Assembly (NCBI RefSeq): GCF_001399975.1 | Contig: NZ_LKBD01000019.1 | Coordinates: forward strand, 1-64,000 | DNA length: 64,000 nucleotides | DNA from: Pseudoalteromonas sp. P1-9 | Lineage (GTDB): Bacteria > Pseudomonadota > Gammaproteobacteria > Enterobacterales > Alteromonadaceae | Reading direction: 5' to 3' | Part shown: in pieces, positions 18,495-28,656 of the stretch | Layout: each line of letters begins with the position of its first letter | Position numbering within the stretch: position 1 is the stretch's first letter | Notes under the pieces: generated by a model | The model's database searches: none | What the model was told of the DNA's origin: nothing | Seen by the model: only the letters and a program-made list of their open reading frames with translations | Program-made: the position numbers and the translations under genes

Positions 18495-19106
18495 GTGAGT
18501 CACCAAAATATCCAATACTATAATGCGCACGCCAAAGCGTTCTTTGATTCAACGATTAATGTTGATATGCAGCCTTTATATCAACTATTTTTACCTCATG
18601 TGAAAGTAGGTGGCCACATATTGGATGCAGGTTGTGGCAGTGGCAGAGATAGCAAAGCATTTGCCGCACAAGGTTTTACTGTAAGTGCAATGGATGCTAG
18701 CGAAGAACTCGTTAAACAAGCCAGCGAATTTTTAGGGTTTGCTGTAGAACATAAAACCTTTCAACAAATTAATGAACAAAACTGCTACGATGCGATTTGG
18801 TGTTGCGCCAGTTTATTACACGTACCCTTTACTGAGTTGAGTGATGTATTTAGCCGTTTAAGTGCCGCGTTAAAATCAGGCGGTGTGATGTATGTATCAT
18901 TCAAATATGGTGAACCAAATTTAGCCCCAAGAGAGCACAACGGCCGAGCATTTACCGACTTCAATGAACAAGCACTACAAACTCTTCTAGCTGCCAACGC
19001 ACAGCTCAAAATTACAAACACATGGATAACTGGTGATAGACGAGCAGGGCGCGAAAACGAGCAGTGGTTTAACGCCATTCTTACTAGAGTAGATTTAAAT
19101 GAGTAA
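18495..19106 (+). CDS. Class I SAM-dependent methyltransferase
   Basis: A 203-residue protein with the SAM-binding motif HILDAGCGSGRDSKAF near residue 40, then VSAMDASEELVKQA and DAIWCCASLLHVP. This is the small Methyltransf_11/25 type; the substrate is not predictable, and it lacks the NPPY/PC motifs of adenine or cytosine DNA methylases. GTG 18495 with AAGGAAG in front is preferred over an upstream in-frame TTG at 18465. The stop overlaps the helicase gene by 8 bases, so it belongs to that operon. Confidence 0.82.
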   Translation: MSHQNIQYYNAHAKAFFDSTINVDMQPLYQLFLPHVKVGGHILDAGCGSGRDSKAFAAQGFTVSAMDASEELVKQASEFLGFAVEHKTFQQINEQNCYDAIWCCASLLHVPFTELSDVFSRLSAALKSGGVMYVSFKYGEPNLAPREHNGRAFTDFNEQALQTLLAANAQLKITNTWITGDRRAGRENEQWFNAILTRVDLNE

Positions 19107-22002
19107 GGTGGATGGGGGAGTCCAATTATCAGCACAAAAATTGTTTGTTGGTGATGATGATCCGTTATTACCTCAGCTAGTTTATGCTATAAATCATGCG
19201 AGTGAAATTGAAATAGCCGTATCATTTATCCAACCTAGCGGTATAAATTTGCTTTTTAATCCATTATTGGAAGCCTTAGCAAGTGGTGCGTCAGTTACTA
19301 TATTAACATCAGACTATTTAGATATAACGCACCCAATCGCACTGAGACATTTAATGATACTCGCAGAGCAAGGAGCAAAAATTCTTATTTATTGCTCTAA
19401 GTCCCAACAAAGTTTTCATTTAAAGTCATATATCTTTGTAAAAACAAATGCTCAAAGCCAAGTTCAAGCTGGTTGTGCATTTATTGGTTCAAGCAATATA
19501 AGCAGGAGTGCGTTAACAAATGGTCATGAATGGAATGTCAGAGTTGATTATAGTGAAGCGTCGGTAAAAGAATTTGGGACTATTCGGAAAGCATTTGAAA
19601 AAATTATAAATCATTGTTTGGTACAACCTTTAACACATAATTGGATCGACGAATACATAAAACGAAGAAAGCCGCAAACCGTAGTTGGTATAAATGGAGA
19701 AACAACTGCTGAAGACGCTGAAATTACCCCTCGTAAAGAACAAATCGAAGCACTCGAAGCGTTAAATAAAACCAGAAAAAGTGGGTTTGAAAGGGGCTTG
19801 GTTGTACTTGCAACTGGCATGGGTAAAACGTGGCTCAGTGCGTTTGATGTGAAACAAATAGAAGCGAAGCGCGTATTGTTTGTTGCACACCGAGAGGAGA
19901 TTTTAATACAAGCACAGTCTACCTACTCACAACTTTTACCACTTGAAACAGGTTATTACTCGGGCAAAATAAAAAATTACGAGGCAGATTGTATATTTGC
20001 CTCTGTGCAGACATTAGGGCGCCCTGAACACTTAGCTAAATTTAGTAAAAGACACTTCGATTATATTGTGATTGATGAGTTTCATCATGCCAGTTCACCT
20101 ATGTATCGTAATTTATTATCGCACTTTGAGCCCCAGTTTTTATTGGGTCTTACTGCAACCCCTGAAAGAACAGACCAAGCTGATATTTTAAGCTTATGCG
20201 ATAATAATTTAGTTTTTGAAAGAAATTTAGTGCAAGGGATCGATCAGGAAACTCTAGTGCCTTTTCACTATTACGGAATTTGGGATAGTAACGTTAACTA
20301 TCAAGCTATTCCTTGGCGCAATGGACGGTTTGACCCCGCATCATTAGAAAATAAATTTGCTACTGAAAAACGAGCCAAGCATGCAATTGAGCATTGGCAA
20401 AAATATAAGCAGTCAAAAACGCTCGCATTTTGTATTTCAAAAAAACACGCAGACTTTATGGCTCATACGTTTAACATGAACGGTATAAATGCGTTATCAG
20501 TACACAGCGAATCAGCTGTGCGCCGTAATGAAGCGCTTACTATGCTAGAAAATGGTCAAGTAGACGTTTTATTCTCTGTAGATTTGTTTAACGAGGGCAC
20601 GGACTTACCCTGTATCGATACTATTTTATTTTTACGCCCTAGTGAATCGAAAATATTATTTCTCCAACAGTTAGGTCGAGGTCTTAGATTAAATGAAGGT
20701 AAAACTCATTTAGTTGTGCTTGATTTTATTGGCAACCACCATAGCTTTTTAAATAAAGCTTTTGCCCTATTTAATGAGAGTACAGCTAAAGGTGTTGTAA
20801 ATCAGTTAGGTGATCCAAACCTACCTGAAGGTTGTTTTATTAATATCGACCTTGAAGTAAGCGATTTTTGGCATAAGTTGGCTAGGATGCAGCGTACAAC
20901 AGCGAGCGAAGATCTAGTTTGCTTCGCTGAGCAATTAGGGCACTTGCCGACAGTCACTGAGTTTTATTATCACTATGGCGACTTAAAAAAGGTAAACAAA
21001 CAACATGCAGGTTGGTTTGGGTTAATTGCAAATACACCAGGCTTTGATAAAGAGGCAAGTGCTAAAGCGCTTGTGCTTAAACCTTACTTTGAATTTTTGA
21101 AAGTTGGCATTCAAACAACCAGTATGACTAAAAGCTTCAAAGCAATTTTATTGCAAGCATTTGTCGCTTTAAATGGATTTGTTAACCCACCTAGCATAAA
21201 GCGATTATCGATTAGAAGTGGCGAAATATTAAAGCGTTATCCTAATTTAAGAGCCTATGATTTAAGTGATTCAGATAGAAATCAGAGTAGTGAGTCTGAG
21301 GCTTGGTTTAAATACTGGAGTAAAAATCCGATTAGAGCTTTTACAACGCCAAATAAGCGTGGTGATGTATGGTTCAAACTTGAAAACGAAAAGTTTGTTG
21401 CAGATTTCGATGTACCCTCCGAAATTGTAGATAATTTAAATACAGCGGTTTTAGATCTTACGGATTATTTACTTGCGCAATATACAAAACGCATTAGACA
21501 ATCGAAAGTAGATGAATTGATCATTAGTGAGCAAAATAGGCTACCCGTATCGAGCAGCGACCGCTTTGAAAAAGTAGCAGTGTTGCCATATTTCCCAAAC
21601 TTAAAGATTGCATGTGGTCATTTCAAAAATGGTGATGAAAGTGATATGGAGTATATGGAAATTCCAATGGGGTTTGGCAAGTTAGATCCTGAAAGACATT
21701 TTCTAGCACGTGCAAGTGGTAACTCGATGAATGGCGGTAAGTCTCCGATAATTGATGAACAGTTGTTATTACTTGAGTGGGTCACTCCGACAAGTGCTGG
21801 CTCACTGCAACATGCAACTGTTGCGATAGAACGTCAAGATGGTGCCGGAGATAGCCAATATTTACTTCGAGACGTAAAAAAACAGATTAATGAGTATGGC
21901 GACGCGCAGTATGTACTTATGGCTAAAAACCCAGAATATGAACCAATGGTTGCAAATGAATACATGCGGTCTTTTGCAAAGCTAAAAGGAATTGTGGAGT
22001 AA
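19099..22002 (+). CDS. PLD-nuclease/SF2 helicase/DUF3427 protein
   Basis: A 967-residue multidomain protein. Residues 10-190 form a phospholipase D-type nuclease module with H107-x-K109 and GSSN (130-133). The helicase core follows: Walker A ATGMGKT with K243, DEFHH (326-330), GLTATPERTD, and QLGRGLRL as motif VI. The C-terminal third matches the DUF3427 type and ends in a LexA/S24-like segment with ASGNSMNGG (S876). Proteins of this architecture occur in restriction- or defence-like neighbourhoods, and a role in cutting or remodelling foreign DNA is inferred. It sits between a methyltransferase (8-bp overlap) and a NERD protein (7 bases away). Confidence 0.85.
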   Translation: MSKVDGGVQLSAQKLFVGDDDPLLPQLVYAINHASEIEIAVSFIQPSGINLLFNPLLEALASGASVTILTSDYLDITHPIALRHLMILAEQGAKILIYCSKSQQSFHLKSYIFVKTNAQSQVQAGCAFIGSSNISRSALTNGHEWNVRVDYSEASVKEFGTIRKAFEKIINHCLVQPLTHNWIDEYIKRRKPQTVVGINGETTAEDAEITPRKEQIEALEALNKTRKSGFERGLVVLATGMGKTWLSAFDVKQIEAKRVLFVAHREEILIQAQSTYSQLLPLETGYYSGKIKNYEADCIFASVQTLGRPEHLAKFSKRHFDYIVIDEFHHASSPMYRNLLSHFEPQFLLGLTATPERTDQADILSLCDNNLVFERNLVQGIDQETLVPFHYYGIWDSNVNYQAIPWRNGRFDPASLENKFATEKRAKHAIEHWQKYKQSKTLAFCISKKHADFMAHTFNMNGINALSVHSESAVRRNEALTMLENGQVDVLFSVDLFNEGTDLPCIDTILFLRPSESKILFLQQLGRGLRLNEGKTHLVVLDFIGNHHSFLNKAFALFNESTAKGVVNQLGDPNLPEGCFINIDLEVSDFWHKLARMQRTTASEDLVCFAEQLGHLPTVTEFYYHYGDLKKVNKQHAGWFGLIANTPGFDKEASAKALVLKPYFEFLKVGIQTTSMTKSFKAILLQAFVALNGFVNPPSIKRLSIRSGEILKRYPNLRAYDLSDSDRNQSSESEAWFKYWSKNPIRAFTTPNKRGDVWFKLENEKFVADFDVPSEIVDNLNTAVLDLTDYLLAQYTKRIRQSKVDELIISEQNRLPVSSSDRFEKVAVLPYFPNLKIACGHFKNGDESDMEYMEIPMGFGKLDPERHFLARASGNSMNGGKSPIIDEQLLLLEWVTPTSAGSLQHATVAIERQDGAGDSQYLLRDVKKQINEYGDAQYVLMAKNPEYEPMVANEYMRSFAKLKGIVE

Positions 22003-22009
22003 GTAAAGC

Positions 22010-23227
22010 GTGAATAAAGGGATTTTAACGTTTGTTTTATATTTTGTGGTTTGTGTGAGTTTCGCTAGTGAGCAATACAGTGAAGGCACCTGCATTTTAT
22101 TGAAAAACCAAGTGAGAGAGTACAGTGCATATCCGCAATCCAATCAATACAAAACGGCAAAACGCTCTGTTGACAGGCACTGTGTTAACCCCGTCACGCT
22201 ACCTAAGGCTAATCAAACAAATACTACAGCAACAAGCCCTGAAAAACTGACCCCGATTTATACAACTAAAAAGTTACACTCACAAAACCTTACAGAGTCA
22301 GCAAATCAAGCCGTTGTAACGAAACCATATCAAGCCAAAACATCAGTTCCAGTCAATAATATGCTTAGCTTAGTGCTTAAAATAGGTGCTTTGGTGTTAG
22401 TCATTATGTTTGTTTTCGCTGTTGTCAAAGCAATCATTCTAATGTTTGCCAAACGTGCCGCTAAATCATTACTTAATAAAGTATCGGGACGTATTGAACC
22501 TGTAGTGAGTAAGTTGCCTATACGAAAAGAGGAAAGGGAAGTCATTCACTTAAAGCGAGATGCAATTAAATTGAATACTGATACAAACGTTTCAGATAAG
22601 TCTTCCTCTTTACTAAAAGATACCATAGCTGAAATTGTTGCTAATGATGCAAACAGCTCAAGTGGCCTTCAAGGGGAGGCTATTGTAAATAATCTAATTG
22701 AAAAGGTTATTACCAACAAAGTGTTATCGGCGATGAGTAATGTGAGTCACTATACGAGTGTGCTGTTAACGAACGATAATGATGAGCTTACTGAAATTGA
22801 TCATTTAATTGTTTCACCAGTTGGCGTATTTGTAATTGAGAGCAAAAATTACAGTGGTTATATATTCGGTAGTCAGCACCAAGCGAAATGGACGCAGACT
22901 TTAACAGGGCGTAAAACACAATTTATGAACCCACTAAGACAAAATTATAAGCATTGCTTAGCGGTTAGTCGGTTACTTGGTGTTGTTGACGGTGTCGAAT
23001 CGTTAGTGCTGTTTCATGATAAAGCGACTTTTAAAACAAAACTCCCAACGAATGTACGTTATGTCAGTGAGATGGAAGTGTTTTTATCAGGCTTTACGCA
23101 TATTAAATTTAGCGATAGGCAGCTTGAAGAATTTAACACGCGACTCACTAAAGTGATTTCGGTTACAACAAGTGAAGATTTTAAGCTGCATATTAACGAA
23201 GTTAAGGCTAAGCAATGCGATATATAG
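22010..23227 (+). CDS. Membrane-anchored NERD-domain protein
   Basis: A 405-residue protein. An N-terminal signal-type helix (ILTFVLYFVVCVSFA) is followed by a Thr/Asn-rich stretch and a transmembrane helix near residues 118-145. A NERD (nuclease-related) domain spans about 215-330, with LQGEAIVNN, EIDHLIVSPVGVFVIESKNYSG and a downstream Trp. The D...E-x-K pattern (ID, then ESKN) resembles the restriction-endonuclease fold active site. The start is GTG 22010 with GGAG in front. It probably acts with the upstream PLD-helicase at the membrane; the function is not established. Confidence 0.75.
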   Translation: MNKGILTFVLYFVVCVSFASEQYSEGTCILLKNQVREYSAYPQSNQYKTAKRSVDRHCVNPVTLPKANQTNTTATSPEKLTPIYTTKKLHSQNLTESANQAVVTKPYQAKTSVPVNNMLSLVLKIGALVLVIMFVFAVVKAIILMFAKRAAKSLLNKVSGRIEPVVSKLPIRKEEREVIHLKRDAIKLNTDTNVSDKSSSLLKDTIAEIVANDANSSSGLQGEAIVNNLIEKVITNKVLSAMSNVSHYTSVLLTNDNDELTEIDHLIVSPVGVFVIESKNYSGYIFGSQHQAKWTQTLTGRKTQFMNPLRQNYKHCLAVSRLLGVVDGVESLVLFHDKATFKTKLPTNVRYVSEMEVFLSGFTHIKFSDRQLEEFNTRLTKVISVTTSEDFKLHINEVKAKQCDI

Positions 23228-23764
23228 AGATTTACACTGCCAATATCTTAGTCAATTCGTTTTACCTAACCCATATTTCGAGTAACTATTTCACTTTTTT
23301 CCTTTGAAAATTCTAGTCCTTTCTTTCAGGAATGATGAATATCTCGCTTTTTTAAATCGTTACTTTGCCGATTTTGGATTATTTTTGCGCGTATTGTCCC
23401 TACTTTTATTACAGGTATTAGTCAAAACGTTTACTTAATTGTGAAAATTCGTAAATACACTAGAACATAAAGGTATATCATAAATGAATTTGGTTATAAG
23501 TAAGTGGTCACGGCTCTTAAGCGGTTATAAATTGAATTTACTTGTAATTTACAAATGTACCCAATAGGGGTTCCTAATGATTGTGTCCTAGTTTGTTTTT
23601 CCTAGTAATAAGGTGTTTGTTTTTATTTAACTTACTGTAATTATTGGTTTAATTATCTTTTTGGTATTGTTTTCTAGTGTTGTTGCTCTAATTTCACTAA
23701 TTGTTAATCATGTGTTATCTCTAAATGGTCGAATGACGTTAGCTAAATTCCATTAGGGGGAAGT
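23228..23764. other. Long AT-rich region upstream of the chitin cluster
   Basis: 537 bases with no convincing gene on either strand. GGGGGAAG (23756-23763) immediately precedes the chitinase ATG. A short palindrome AAACGTTT occurs at 23425-23432. The promoter and any chitin-responsive operator should lie here, but none can be assigned by eye. Confidence 0.5.
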
Positions 23765-26700
23765 ATGAGTAACAAATTAATGGGCAAGCGCTTATTCAAA
23801 ATGAGTGTGTTGTCTTTAGCTGTATCAGGGTGGGCAGCCCATGCAGCAGTGGACTGTACAAATATTGCCGAATGGCAATCAGGCGTGGCTTACACTGGCG
23901 GGCAGCAAGTGCAAAAAGCCAATATTGCTTATGAGGCGAAGTGGTGGACACAAGCCGATCCGGTAACCCATTCAGGTCAATACCAAGAATGGAAGAGTTT
24001 AGGCGAGTGCGGTAACGGCCAAGTAAACGAATTACCATTAGCCGAAGTTTTATCACCTATGAGTGGTAGTTCTTTTACTGAGGGTGACAGCGTTGTCATT
24101 GAGGCGCAAGCTTCTGACAATGACGGTTCTGTCGTAAAAGTGGAAGTACTGGTTGATGGTGTGGCGATTGCAACACTAAGCTCTGCACCATATTCAGCAA
24201 CTTGGCTTGCAGTGAAAGGGCAGCATCAAATTTCTGTGCGTGCAACCGATGATAAAGGCGGTGAAACCATCTCAGTTGCAAACAGCGTGACGGTGGCAGA
24301 AGTAGTGCCAGATAACTATGCGCCAACAGCAACGCTTACAAGTAACGCAAGTACGAATACCTTGAATTTAAATGACAGCGTTGTCTTGAGTTTGAGCGGG
24401 AGCGATCAAGATGGCACAGTAACACGTCTTGAACTGTTTCAAGATGGCGCGTCTGTAGCGCAAATTTCTGGCGCAACAGGCAGCTTTAATTTTACCGCAA
24501 CAAGCGCTGGTAATACGCAATTTAGCCTTGTTGCAACCGACGACAAAGGCGCAACGTCCGATGCGCAAACATTAAGTTTCCGCATTGTCGATGGTTCTAC
24601 ACAGCCGGGTGACCGCGATGCCTGTAAACCGGAAGGTTTATATCAAACTCCGGGCGTAAACACGCCGTATTGTACTATTTACGATGCCGATGGCCGTGAA
24701 GATATGGGTGCCGATCACCCACGTCGTGTCATTGGTTATTTCACCAGTTGGCGTAATGGCGCAAATGGCCAGCCGTCTTACCTCGTTGATGATATTCCAT
24801 GGGATAAAATCACTCATATTAACTACGCGTTTGCCCATGTTGATGCTAATAACAAGGTTTCAATTGGCGATCCAAGTGCGGCGGGTAACCCTGCTACCAA
24901 TATGGAATGGCCAGGTGTAGCAGGTGCTGAAATGGACCCAACATTGCCGTACACAGGTCACTTCAACTTACTGAATAAATATAAAAAACTACATCCAGAC
25001 GTTAAAACACTGATCTCTGTAGGTGGTTGGGCAGAAACTGGCGGTTACTTTGACGCAAACGGCAACCGTGTTGCAAGTGGTGGTTTCTACACCATGACAA
25101 CCAACGCAGATGGCTCAGTAAACACTGCAGGCATTAATGCATTTGCAAAAAGTGCGGTTGAGTTTATTGAAACGTACGGTTTCGATGGTGTTGATATTGA
25201 CTATGAATACCCATCATCAATGAATGATTCGGGTCACCCTGATGATTTCCCAATTTCAAATGCACGCCGTGCGGGGCTAAATGCCTCTTACCAAGTGTTA
25301 ATGAAAACCCTACGTGAAGAGCTTGATAAAGCAGGTGAATTAGCTGGTAAACACTACATGCTTACAATCGCATCGCCGTCATCAGGTTACTTATTACGTG
25401 GTATGGAAACCTTCCAAACAACTAAGTACCTCGATTACGTAAACATCATGTCTTACGACTTGCACGGTGCATGGAATGATCACGTTGGTCATAATGCAGC
25501 GCTTTACGATACAGGGCTAGATTCAGAGCTTGCGCAGTGGAATGTATATGGCACAAAAGAGTTTGAAGGCATTGGCTACTTAAATACCGACTGGGCTGTT
25601 ACTTACTTCCGCGGTGGTTTAAGTGCAGGTCGCATTAACATTGGTGTGCCTTACTATACTCGTGGTTTTAAAGATGTATCGGGTGGCGAAAACGGTTTGT
25701 GGGGACGTGCGGCGTTACCTAACCAAGCTGATTGTGCTAAAGGTACCGGCGTAGGCGATAAAAACAAATGTGGTAACGGTGCGGTTGGCATCGACAACAT
25801 GTGGCATGACCTTGACGAAAACGGTAACGAAATGCCAGCAGGTAGTAACCCGTTATGGCATGTTAAAAACCTACAAAACGGTATTTTGCCAAGCTACCTT
25901 GCAGATTACGGCCTAGATCCGGCGAATGATCCAACCGATCAACTTACCGGCACGTACACTCGTCATTACGACTCAGTGGCAGTAGCGCCTTGGCTTTGGA
26001 ATGCAGATAAAAACGTGTTCTTGTCGATTGAAGATGAAGAGTCAATGGGCACTAAGCTTGATTATGTTATCAACAAAGGCCTTGGCGGTATTATGTTCTG
26101 GGAACTCGCTGGTGACTTTGATTACGATAGTGCGAAAAAAGAGTACTTTATGGGTTCTACCATGACCACGCTTGCCTACAACAAGTTTGCACAAGCGGGT
26201 TCTAAGTACGACATCAACAAAGGTGAAAAAACTCACCAAGTACCAGCAGAAGCAGTAGACGTAAGCTTTGTTGTAAAAGACTTCCCAATTGGTGACGACA
26301 ACTACCCAATTGCGCCAACCTTTAGTTTTACCAATAACTCAAACATTGATTTGAGCGGTGCAAAAGTATCGTTTGATGTACCCGTGGCTACGTCGGCTAT
26401 TTTTAAATCAAACTGGAATGCGCAAGAAAAACTCGGCATGGCCGTTGAGGTAAATCGTTCAAACGCTTCTGGCAACAACATAGGCGGATTTGAGAACGAG
26501 TTCCACCGTTTCTCAATTGCTTTTGTTAACGAGTGGGGCGGCGCTGCTAAGTCGTTTGGGCCGGGCGAAACCATTAATGCACAAGTGATGTACTACATGC
26601 CAATTACGGGCCCGGTAAACCTTGTGTTTGAAAAAGATGGCAAGCAATACGCCGCGAAATTTGAATACCCACATCTACCAGATGCAACGGCCGGTAACGG

Positions 26701-26917
26701 TGGTGGCAACAACACCGACACATGTGAAGGTGTTGCTGTAGCTGAGATTCCAGTTTATCCAAACTTTCCACAAACAGATTGGGCGGGCAACCCGTCACAC
26801 GCTGCAGGCGGTGATTTAATGGTTGATGGTGCATCTACTGCGGTTTACAAAGCCAAGTGGTGGACCTCAACCGAGCCTGGCACCTCTGCCGACTGGGATA
26901 GTGTGTGTACTTTATAA
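23765..26917 (+). CDS. Secreted multidomain GH18 chitinase
   Basis: A 1050-residue exported endochitinase. The signal peptide ends near A27; a CBM5/12 chitin-binding module follows (about 30-77, EAKWWTQADP), then two Ig-like domains (about 80-280). The GH18 barrel (about 310-825) has VGGW and the catalytic motif FDGVDIDYE with E481 as proton donor. A beta-rich module occupies about 830-960, and a C-terminal CBM5/12 (KAKWWTSTEPG) ends the protein. It hydrolyses chitin chains to oligomers and is the first gene of a chitin cluster with an LPMO and a second chitinase. Confidence 0.93.
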   Translation: MSNKLMGKRLFKMSVLSLAVSGWAAHAAVDCTNIAEWQSGVAYTGGQQVQKANIAYEAKWWTQADPVTHSGQYQEWKSLGECGNGQVNELPLAEVLSPMSGSSFTEGDSVVIEAQASDNDGSVVKVEVLVDGVAIATLSSAPYSATWLAVKGQHQISVRATDDKGGETISVANSVTVAEVVPDNYAPTATLTSNASTNTLNLNDSVVLSLSGSDQDGTVTRLELFQDGASVAQISGATGSFNFTATSAGNTQFSLVATDDKGATSDAQTLSFRIVDGSTQPGDRDACKPEGLYQTPGVNTPYCTIYDADGREDMGADHPRRVIGYFTSWRNGANGQPSYLVDDIPWDKITHINYAFAHVDANNKVSIGDPSAAGNPATNMEWPGVAGAEMDPTLPYTGHFNLLNKYKKLHPDVKTLISVGGWAETGGYFDANGNRVASGGFYTMTTNADGSVNTAGINAFAKSAVEFIETYGFDGVDIDYEYPSSMNDSGHPDDFPISNARRAGLNASYQVLMKTLREELDKAGELAGKHYMLTIASPSSGYLLRGMETFQTTKYLDYVNIMSYDLHGAWNDHVGHNAALYDTGLDSELAQWNVYGTKEFEGIGYLNTDWAVTYFRGGLSAGRINIGVPYYTRGFKDVSGGENGLWGRAALPNQADCAKGTGVGDKNKCGNGAVGIDNMWHDLDENGNEMPAGSNPLWHVKNLQNGILPSYLADYGLDPANDPTDQLTGTYTRHYDSVAVAPWLWNADKNVFLSIEDEESMGTKLDYVINKGLGGIMFWELAGDFDYDSAKKEYFMGSTMTTLAYNKFAQAGSKYDINKGEKTHQVPAEAVDVSFVVKDFPIGDDNYPIAPTFSFTNNSNIDLSGAKVSFDVPVATSAIFKSNWNAQEKLGMAVEVNRSNASGNNIGGFENEFHRFSIAFVNEWGGAAKSFGPGETINAQVMYYMPITGPVNLVFEKDGKQYAAKFEYPHLPDATAGNGGGNNTDTCEGVAVAEIPVYPNFPQTDWAGNPSHAAGGDLMVDGASTAVYKAKWWTSTEPGTSADWDSVCTL

Positions 26918-26961
26918 CGCAACCTAGGTGAGGCCGTGTGCCTCACAGTTTGGAGAAAATT

Positions 26962-28542
26962 ATGAATACCAAATTTAATCTAAGTGTGCTCTCTGGTTCA
27001 GTGCTATTAGCATGTATTGCAGCGCCGTTTAATGCCAGCGCACACGGCTATATGGATAGCCCTAAAGCTCGACAAGCAATCTGCCAAGCGCAAGGTGGGT
27101 ATTGGTGGCCAGAAGACGGCAGCAACATTCCAAATTTGGCATGTCGCGCAGCATTTTTAGAATCGGGTCATGTGCAGTTTATTCAAGAACATGAGTTTGC
27201 AGTTAATACGCCCGATTACCTAAATCAAGCTGCGGTTGAAGCAAATGTGCCCGACGGTACTTTGTGTGCAGGTGGTAGCCATGAAAAACGCGGTATGAAT
27301 TTACCGTCAGCACATTGGCAAAAAACCGTGGTTACGCCAAACGCTAATGGTGAAATTCAAGTGCGTTATCGTGCAACCACACCGCACAACCCAAGCTTTT
27401 GGCAGTTTTATTTGACCAAGCCGGGTTTTAACCCTGCAACCGACACGTTAACTTGGCAAAATATTGAGCTTATTCAAAGCCACGACAATATTGAGTTTGT
27501 AAAAGATCCTGACGGTAAGCGCTACTATGAAATGAGCGTCGCTATTCCTGCTGAGCGCAGCGGTGAAGCAGTGCTTTATAGCCGCTGGCAGCGTGTTGAT
27601 GTGGTGGGTGAAGGTTTTTACAACTGTAGCGATATTATTATCGAGCGTGACACTGTTACACCAGTTGACTGGTTCCCGCTAGGTTATTTTGTTCGCCAAG
27701 GTCAAAGTGCCAATGTTGGCGACACAGTTCAAGTGCGTTTGTTCGATGCAAGTGGCCTTGAGGTAGTAAATCAGCTATTTGCGGTTAACGCTAGCAATCA
27801 AGCAACTTGGCAAAGTGAGCTAGCAGCAAAGCTTAATTTAGATTACGCATCTGAATTGCAAGTTGGTGTTAAAAACGCCAGCGGCGATATTGTGTTCGAC
27901 GATGCGAATTTAGCGTCGAATCAAGTGTATGCAACATCCAGTGACTACAGTTTTGCGCTGTCGGTTATTGCTGCATCAGAAAATACTGCGCCGAATGTTA
28001 ATCCAGTAGCAGATGTGGTGATGGACGAAGGCTCACAAACTTTGGTGCATGTGCATGCGTTCGATGATGAAAACGACCCGCTTAGTTACCAGTTCATTGT
28101 GCCTAATGAGTTCACCTACAGTGTAGACGGACCAAACCTTACCCTTAATGCGCCAGAGGTGACAGCGAACGCCAACTTTGTGATTCAGGTGTCAGTATCT
28201 GACGGCAAGTTAAGCACTCCAGCAAGTTTTTCGGTAACGGTAAACGACACTACTGTAAACCCCGAACTCCCGCCAGAGTGGGATGCCGCCAAAGCATACA
28301 ACGCTGGCGATAAAGTTACCTACCTAGGTACGGTTTATAAAGCCAAATGGTGGGTGCAAGGCGAAAAACCCAATCGCAGTGATGCGTGGCAATCACTTTC
28401 ACAATCAACTAACGATGCGTGGTTGAGCTCCAAAGCGTATTCGGCGGGTGATGTTGTGAGCCATAACTCGCAAAAATACCAAGCACGCTGGTGGACCAAA
28501 GGCGATGAGCCAGGTACTGCCTCAGTGTGGCAAACCCTTTAA
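26962..28542 (+). CDS. Secreted chitin-active lytic polysaccharide monooxygenase (AA10, GbpA-like)
   Basis: A 526-residue exported copper enzyme. Signal cleavage after ASA leaves H28 as the mature N-terminus (HGYMDSP), which with H118 (LPSAHWQK) forms the histidine brace that binds copper. The AA10 domain covers about 28-190, a GbpA-type second domain about 205-300 and an Ig/cadherin-like domain about 315-415. Two CBM5/12 modules follow (YKAKWWVQGEKP and YQARWWTKGDEPG). It oxidatively opens crystalline chitin for the neighbouring chitinases. ATG 26962 has TGGAG in front; an upstream in-frame GTG (26938) would spoil the signal peptide. Confidence 0.93.
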   Translation: MNTKFNLSVLSGSVLLACIAAPFNASAHGYMDSPKARQAICQAQGGYWWPEDGSNIPNLACRAAFLESGHVQFIQEHEFAVNTPDYLNQAAVEANVPDGTLCAGGSHEKRGMNLPSAHWQKTVVTPNANGEIQVRYRATTPHNPSFWQFYLTKPGFNPATDTLTWQNIELIQSHDNIEFVKDPDGKRYYEMSVAIPAERSGEAVLYSRWQRVDVVGEGFYNCSDIIIERDTVTPVDWFPLGYFVRQGQSANVGDTVQVRLFDASGLEVVNQLFAVNASNQATWQSELAAKLNLDYASELQVGVKNASGDIVFDDANLASNQVYATSSDYSFALSVIAASENTAPNVNPVADVVMDEGSQTLVHVHAFDDENDPLSYQFIVPNEFTYSVDGPNLTLNAPEVTANANFVIQVSVSDGKLSTPASFSVTVNDTTVNPELPPEWDAAKAYNAGDKVTYLGTVYKAKWWVQGEKPNRSDAWQSLSQSTNDAWLSSKAYSAGDVVSHNSQKYQARWWTKGDEPGTASVWQTL

Positions 28543-28597
28543 TTTAATCGGCTAAAGCGAGTTATAAGTTTGCTTTAGCTAGTTTAGTTACCCCTTG

Positions 28598-28636
28598 CCG
28601 CAACGGCGGCTTGGTTTTGCGACGTTGCGGGTTTTT
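28598..28636 (+). terminator. Hairpin with T run between LPMO and second chitinase
   Basis: Stem CCGCAACG/CGTTGCGG (28598-28605, 28623-28630) with a 17-nt loop, followed by GTTTTT. It could be an intra-operon attenuator that uncouples the second chitinase. Confidence 0.5.
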
Positions 28637-28656
28637 AAAATTTAAAGAGAAACATT

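Noticed and set aside
18495-22002. DISARM or BREX fragment
   Set aside because: No DUF1998, PglX, PglZ or BrxC-type proteins are present; the PLD domain is fused to the helicase, unlike DISARM, where DrmC is separate.
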